Source: Streptomyces sp. TS71-3
Lineage (GTDB): Bacteria; Actinomycetota; Actinomycetes; Streptomycetales; Streptomycetaceae
NCBI RefSeq assembly: GCF_018327685.1
Contig: NZ_BNEL01000001.1
Span: 5,581,501 to 5,645,500 of the forward strand
Length of the DNA stretch: 64,000 nt
Direction of reading: 5' to 3'
A model generated the notes under the pieces. The model had not been told where the DNA came from, ran no database searches, and was given only the letters and a program-made list of their open reading frames with translations. The position numbers were made by a program, and so were the translations under genes. Shown here one piece after another: positions 60,512-64,000 of the stretch (positions are counted from its first letter, which is position 1; each line of letters opens with the position of its first letter).

Positions 60512-62353
60512 ATGTGTGGCATCACCGGCTGGGTGTCCTTCGACCGTGACCTGGGGGCATCCGCCGAGACATTGGATGCAATGACGGAGACGATGGCCTG
60601 CCGGGGTCCGGACGACCGGGGCACGTGGATCAGCGGGCCCGCCGCGCTCGGGCACCGCAGGCTTGCGATCATCGACCTGCCGGGCGGCCGTCAGCCCATG
60701 AGCGTCGACACGCCCGAGGGCCCCGTCGCCATGGTCTATTCGGGAGAGGCCTACAACTTCACCGAGCTGCGCCGGGAGCTCGCCGGCCGCGGCCACGCGT
60801 TCCGCACCGACTCGGACACCGAGGTGGTGCTGCGCGGCTACGTGGAGTGGGGCGAGGCGGTCGCCGAGCGGCTCAACGGCATGTACGCCTTCGCCATCTG
60901 GGACGGTCGCCGCGACAAGCTGGTGATGATCCGGGACCGCATGGGCATCAAGCCGTTCTACTACTACGAGACGCCCGACGGCGTGCTCTTCGGCTCCGAG
61001 CCCAAGGCCATCCTGGCCAACCCGCTGGCCCGCAGCCGCGTCACCCTGGACAGCCTGCGGGAGCTGTTCACCTTCATCAAGACGCCGGGCCACGCCATCT
61101 GGGACGGCATGCACGAGGTGGAGCCCGGCACCGTCGTCACCGTGGACCGCTCCGGGCTGCGGCGACACGTCTACTGGCAGCTGGAGACCCGGCCGCACAC
61201 CGACGACCGCGCCACCTCCATCGCCACCGTGCGCGAGCTGCTCGACGACATCGTGCGCCGCCAGCTCGTCTCCGACGTGCCCCGCTGCACCCTGCTCTCC
61301 GGCGGCCTGGACTCGTCCGCGATGACCGCGCTCGCCGCCCGGCAGCTCGGCGAGCGGGGCGAGCGGGTGCGCAGCTTCGCCGTGGACTTCGTCGGGCAGA
61401 CCGAGAACTTCGTCGCCGACGAGCTCCGCCAGACCCCGGACACCCCCTTCGTGCACGACGTGGCGCGCGAGTCCGGCACCGACCACCGCGACATCGTGCT
61501 CGACTCCAACGCCCTCGCCGACCCCGAGGTGCGCGCCAAGGTGATCCGCGCCCGGGACATACCTGCGGGCTTCGGCGACATGGACGCCTCGCTGTACCTG
61601 CTCTTCAAGGCCATCCGCGAGCACTCGACGGTGGCCCTGTCCGGCGAGTCCGCGGACGAGGTCTTCGGCGGCTACCTCCAGTTCTTCGACGAGGACGCCC
61701 GCAAGGGCGGCACGTTCCCGTGGATGGTGCAGTTCCGCAGGCACTTCGGCGACGACGCGGGCGTGCTCCGGCAGGACCTGCACGAGGCCCTCGACCTGAG
61801 GTCCTACGTGGACGACGGCTACCGGGACGCGATAGCCGCGGTGCAACGGCTCGACGGCGAGAGCGACTTCGAGTACCAGATGCGCAAGATCTGCCACCAG
61901 CACCTGACCCGTTTCGTCCGGGTCCTGCTGGACCGCAAGGACCGCGCCAGCATGGCCGTCGGCCTTGAGGTGCGGGTGCCGTTCTGCGACCACCGGCTCG
62001 TCGAGTACGTCTACAACACCCCCTGGGCCCTGAAGTCCTTCGACGGGCGCGAGAAGAGCCTGCTGCGCGAGGCCACCGCCGACGTGCTGCCGCGCTCGGT
62101 GTACGAGCGGGTCAAGAGCCCCTACCCGTCCACCCAGGACCCCAAGTACGCCGTCGCGCTCCAGGAGCACGTCAGGGACCTGCTGTCCAAGCCGTCGCAC
62201 CGGGTGTTCGACATCGTCGACCGCGGCCGGCTCGAAAGCGCCGCGTCCAGCGAGGCACCGCAGATCACCCAGGCCTCCCGGCGCGGTCTGGAGCGGGCGC
62301 TCGACCTCGCGCTCTGGCTGGACATGTACCAGCCCGAACTGGTCCTGAGCTGA
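60512..62353 (+). CDS. asnB: Asparagine synthase (glutamine-hydrolysing)
   Basis: A 613-residue two-domain enzyme making asparagine from aspartate, ATP and glutamine. Cys 2 of MCGITGWV is the glutaminase nucleophile; ACRGPDDRG follows. The synthetase domain has LLSGGLDSSAMTA (PPi loop) and SGESADEVFGGY. ATG 60512 has GGGAGGA upstream and exposes Cys 2 after Met removal; the longer in-frame ORF would bury it and is rejected. Confidence 0.95.
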   Translation: MCGITGWVSFDRDLGASAETLDAMTETMACRGPDDRGTWISGPAALGHRRLAIIDLPGGRQPMSVDTPEGPVAMVYSGEAYNFTELRRELAGRGHAFRTDSDTEVVLRGYVEWGEAVAERLNGMYAFAIWDGRRDKLVMIRDRMGIKPFYYYETPDGVLFGSEPKAILANPLARSRVTLDSLRELFTFIKTPGHAIWDGMHEVEPGTVVTVDRSGLRRHVYWQLETRPHTDDRATSIATVRELLDDIVRRQLVSDVPRCTLLSGGLDSSAMTALAARQLGERGERVRSFAVDFVGQTENFVADELRQTPDTPFVHDVARESGTDHRDIVLDSNALADPEVRAKVIRARDIPAGFGDMDASLYLLFKAIREHSTVALSGESADEVFGGYLQFFDEDARKGGTFPWMVQFRRHFGDDAGVLRQDLHEALDLRSYVDDGYRDAIAAVQRLDGESDFEYQMRKICHQHLTRFVRVLLDRKDRASMAVGLEVRVPFCDHRLVEYVYNTPWALKSFDGREKSLLREATADVLPRSVYERVKSPYPSTQDPKYAVALQEHVRDLLSKPSHRVFDIVDRGRLESAASSEAPQITQASRRGLERALDLALWLDMYQPELVLS

Positions 62354-62371
62354 CAGAGCCGTTGGCTCCCG

Positions 62372-62404
62372 CGGCCGGCAGGCGCATCCGGTGCCTGCCG
62401 GCCG
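62372..62404 (+). terminator. Terminator after asnB
   Basis: CGGCCGGCAGGC (62372-62383) pairs with GCCTGCCGGCCG (62393-62404), extended inward by two pairs, 18 bases past the stop. Confidence 0.85.
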
Positions 62405-62511
62405 GCCCCCTTTCCGGGCGGGGCGCTCGGGACATGCGCCCCGCGGCCGGGTGACATATCCCTCGGCCGGATGAGGGGAGCGCGGGTCGCCACGGAGAGA
62501 CAATCAGGGTC

Positions 62512-63270
62512 ATGCCAGCTTCTGCCCTGCACTCCATACTCGCCGGCCCGCCGCCGCTGTTCGACATCTCCGCGGGGCAGGGTCTGCGGCAGTTCGCCGA
62601 GTTGGGTGTGGCCCTGCTGCTGTCGTCGCTGATCGGCCTGGAGCGTGAGGCGCGGCAGAAGAGCGCGGGGCTGCGCACCCACACCCTGGTCGGGGTCGGC
62701 AGCGCGCTCTTCATGGAGGTCTCGCAGCACGGCTTCGGCGCGGTCCTCGGCCTCGACAGCGTCGCGTTCGACCCGTCCCGGGTGGCCGCGCAGATCGTGT
62801 CGGGCATCGGCTTCATCGGCGGTGGTCTGATCTTCGTCAGGCGGGACGCCGTGCGCGGCCTCACCACGGCGGCGACCGTATGGCTGACCTGCGCCATAGG
62901 CATGGCGTGCGGCGGCGGACTGGTACTGCTCGCCGCGGGGGCCACCGTGGTGCACTTCCTGGTGATCCGGGGCTTCCCCCGGATGTTCGCCTGGCTGCCG
63001 TCGGCGGCCCCCGCCGGGCTGGTGGAGCTGCGGCTGCGGTACCTGCCGCGCAGGGGGCTGCTCGGCAGGGCGCTCGAACTGTGCACGGGGCGCGGCTTCC
63101 AGGTCGTGGACGTCCAGGTGGAGGAGCGGCAGGAGGGCGGGGACGGTCCCGTCGACGTCGTCCTGCGGCTGGCGGGCTCCAGTGCCGCGCACGAGCTCGT
63201 GGCGGAACTGGCGGAGTGGGACGGCGTCAGCGGGGTGCGCCTCGGGCGGGAGCCGGACCGTACGGAGTGA
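62512..63270 (+). CDS. MgtC/SapB-family membrane protein
   Basis: A 252-residue protein: four or five helices in the N-terminal 140 residues with the family blocks LLLSSLIGLEREARQKSAGLRTHTLVGVGSALF and VSGIGFIGGGLIF, then a soluble ACT-like C-terminal domain (about 165-250; LELCTGRGFQVVDVQVEE). MgtC proteins modulate magnesium homeostasis and ATP synthase in other bacteria; role here unknown. ATG 62512. Confidence 0.92.
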   Translation: MPASALHSILAGPPPLFDISAGQGLRQFAELGVALLLSSLIGLEREARQKSAGLRTHTLVGVGSALFMEVSQHGFGAVLGLDSVAFDPSRVAAQIVSGIGFIGGGLIFVRRDAVRGLTTAATVWLTCAIGMACGGGLVLLAAGATVVHFLVIRGFPRMFAWLPSAAPAGLVELRLRYLPRRGLLGRALELCTGRGFQVVDVQVEERQEGGDGPVDVVLRLAGSSAAHELVAELAEWDGVSGVRLGREPDRTE

Positions 63271-63426
63271 GCCATCGCTCACCGTGCCGGACGGCGGTCC
63301 GTCCCGCACCCTCGCCGGCGTGCCGTATTCCTTCCGTGCCCCACCCGATTCCTTCCGCGCCTCGCCCGGCGTGCCGATCCGTGACGCGTTCCCGGCAGCG
63401 TGACCGGCATGGGCGGCATGGCCGGG

Positions 63427-63473
63427 AGATAGACAGGCAAACTTTGCAGTTAACCCTGTCTATCTTCTACTCT
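63427..63473 (+). promoter_or_regulatory. Promoter and large operator of the MFS transporter gene
   Basis: AGATAGACAGG (63427-63437) and CCTGTCTATCT (63455-63465) are a perfect 11-bp inverted repeat 17 bases apart. TTGCAG (63445-63450), 17 bases and TACTCT (63468-63473) fit -35 and -10 elements, so the operator covers the promoter. Confidence 0.75.
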
Positions 63474-63514
63474 GGATGCATGCAGTACGCATCCGATCCG
63501 ACACGGGTGAGCCG

Positions 63515-64000
63515 GTGACACACCGAGGCACCCAGGACGCCGGCGCACGGCCCACCACCCCCGGGCCCCGCGCCGCCGGTCCCGCAGAAGCCCGCCCGGC
63601 CGTCCTCGCGGGCCCCGAGGCGCACGCCGCGCAGGTGCGCAGCCGGACGACCGGCGCACGCGCGGCGGGCCCGGGCGGTGCGGCGCCGTGGGACCCCCGC
63701 AGCGGCGGGGACGGCCGGGAGCGGCCGGGCTTCAGCGCCCGCCTCACCGCGCCACTGCTGCTGGGCTCCCTGCTCAACCCCCTGAACACCACCATGATCT
63801 CCACCGCTCTGGTGGCGATCGGCCATGGCTTCGGCATCGGCGCCGCCCAGACCGCCTGGCTGATCTCCGTGCTCTACCTGGCCAGCGCCGTCGCCCAGCC
63901 CGTGCTCGGGAGGCTCGCCGACGTGCTCGGGCCGCGGCGGGTCTTCCTCGGCGGCCTCGTCGTGGTCGCCGCCTCGGGCCTGGTCGGGACGCTCGCGCCG
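63515..64000 (+). CDS. MFS transporter, N-terminal part (runs off the window)
   Basis: An open frame to the window edge, 162 codons. After an unusual ~70-residue Ala/Pro/Gly/Arg-rich N terminus it shows DHA-type MFS helices: LTAPLLLGSLLNPLNTTMIS, AWLISVLYLASAVAQPVLGRLADVLGPRRVFLGG (the GRLADxxGRR-like loop A motif). Probably a drug or metabolite proton antiporter. GTG 63515 is chosen; ATG 63476 is in frame and would add 13 residues. Controlled by the operator just upstream. Confidence 0.82.
   Translation, partial: MTHRGTQDAGARPTTPGPRAAGPAEARPAVLAGPEAHAAQVRSRTTGARAAGPGGAAPWDPRSGGDGRERPGFSARLTAPLLLGSLLNPLNTTMISTALVAIGHGFGIGAAQTAWLISVLYLASAVAQPVLGRLADVLGPRRVFLGGLVVVAASGLVGTLAP

Overview
The window is chromosomal DNA of very high GC content. 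Its gene content (DUF397 and Scr1-type regulators, LmbU-family regulator, RppA, F420-type oxidoreductase, MurT/GatD, group III PfkA, many GTG starts) points to Streptomyces. From memory, the order purB, biotin genes, pfkA, gatD/murT, def, acyl-CoA dehydrogenase, rppA, aldehyde dehydrogenase, ATP-dependent DNA ligase resembles the SCO1200-SCO1255 stretch of S. coelicolor, so most of it reads as conserved arm-proximal chromosome. No rRNA, tRNA or CRISPR array was recognised. Layout, left to right. 0-10.7 kb: SDR oxidoreductase and MmyB-like regulator, purB-mug, an SGNH hydrolase, a tandem pair of CNNM/CBS membrane proteins, a formaldehyde-dehydrogenase-like enzyme and an F420-type oxidoreductase. 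11-12 kb: a ribbon-helix-helix antitoxin with a Fic/Doc-like toxin. 12.7-17.6 kb: biotin synthesis, with bioB-bioA-bioD divergent from bioF. 17.9-21.9 kb: a complete polyamine-type ABC importer. 22-23.8 kb: a DUF397 / Scr1-type regulator / RsbW-like ATPase triad. 24-29.7 kb: an accessory ClpP, a lone Phd-type antitoxin, a TetR-controlled membrane protein, an epimerase-like protein and an acyltransferase. 30.5-33 kb: a patch of regulators (LmbU family, winged helix, HxlR) with repeats and operators but no biosynthetic genes. 33-41.6 kb: DUF3040, a CtaG-like protein, pfkA, gatD-murT, def and a TetR regulator. The most notable object is an ~8.6-kb integrated element (42927-51595) in the 3' end of an acyl-CoA dehydrogenase gene. 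The last 30 codons of that gene are duplicated at the far end (92 of 93 bases identical), and the gene's apparent native terminator follows the distal copy. Next to the left repeat is a broken tyrosine recombinase, and both ends carry the same pair of 7-base direct repeats, which could be recombinase arm sites. The cargo is a GNAT/XRE pair, five overlapping or abutting small genes (DUF6415, DUF7848, a membrane peptide, DUF5999, a Cys/His protein) and a tightly coupled RiPP cassette: graspetide precursor, ATP-grasp ligase and a PIMT-like methyltransferase, the set expected for an aspartimide-bearing graspetide. I see no replication or transfer genes. Right of the element, the chromosome resumes with cupin, P450 and rppA (THN/flaviolin pathway), a succinate-semialdehyde-type dehydrogenase, NUDIX hydrolase, ATP-dependent DNA ligase, asparagine synthase, an MgtC-like protein and the start of an MFS exporter with a large operator-like dyad. 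Function names rest on motif recognition by eye and on recalled family features; nothing was searched.
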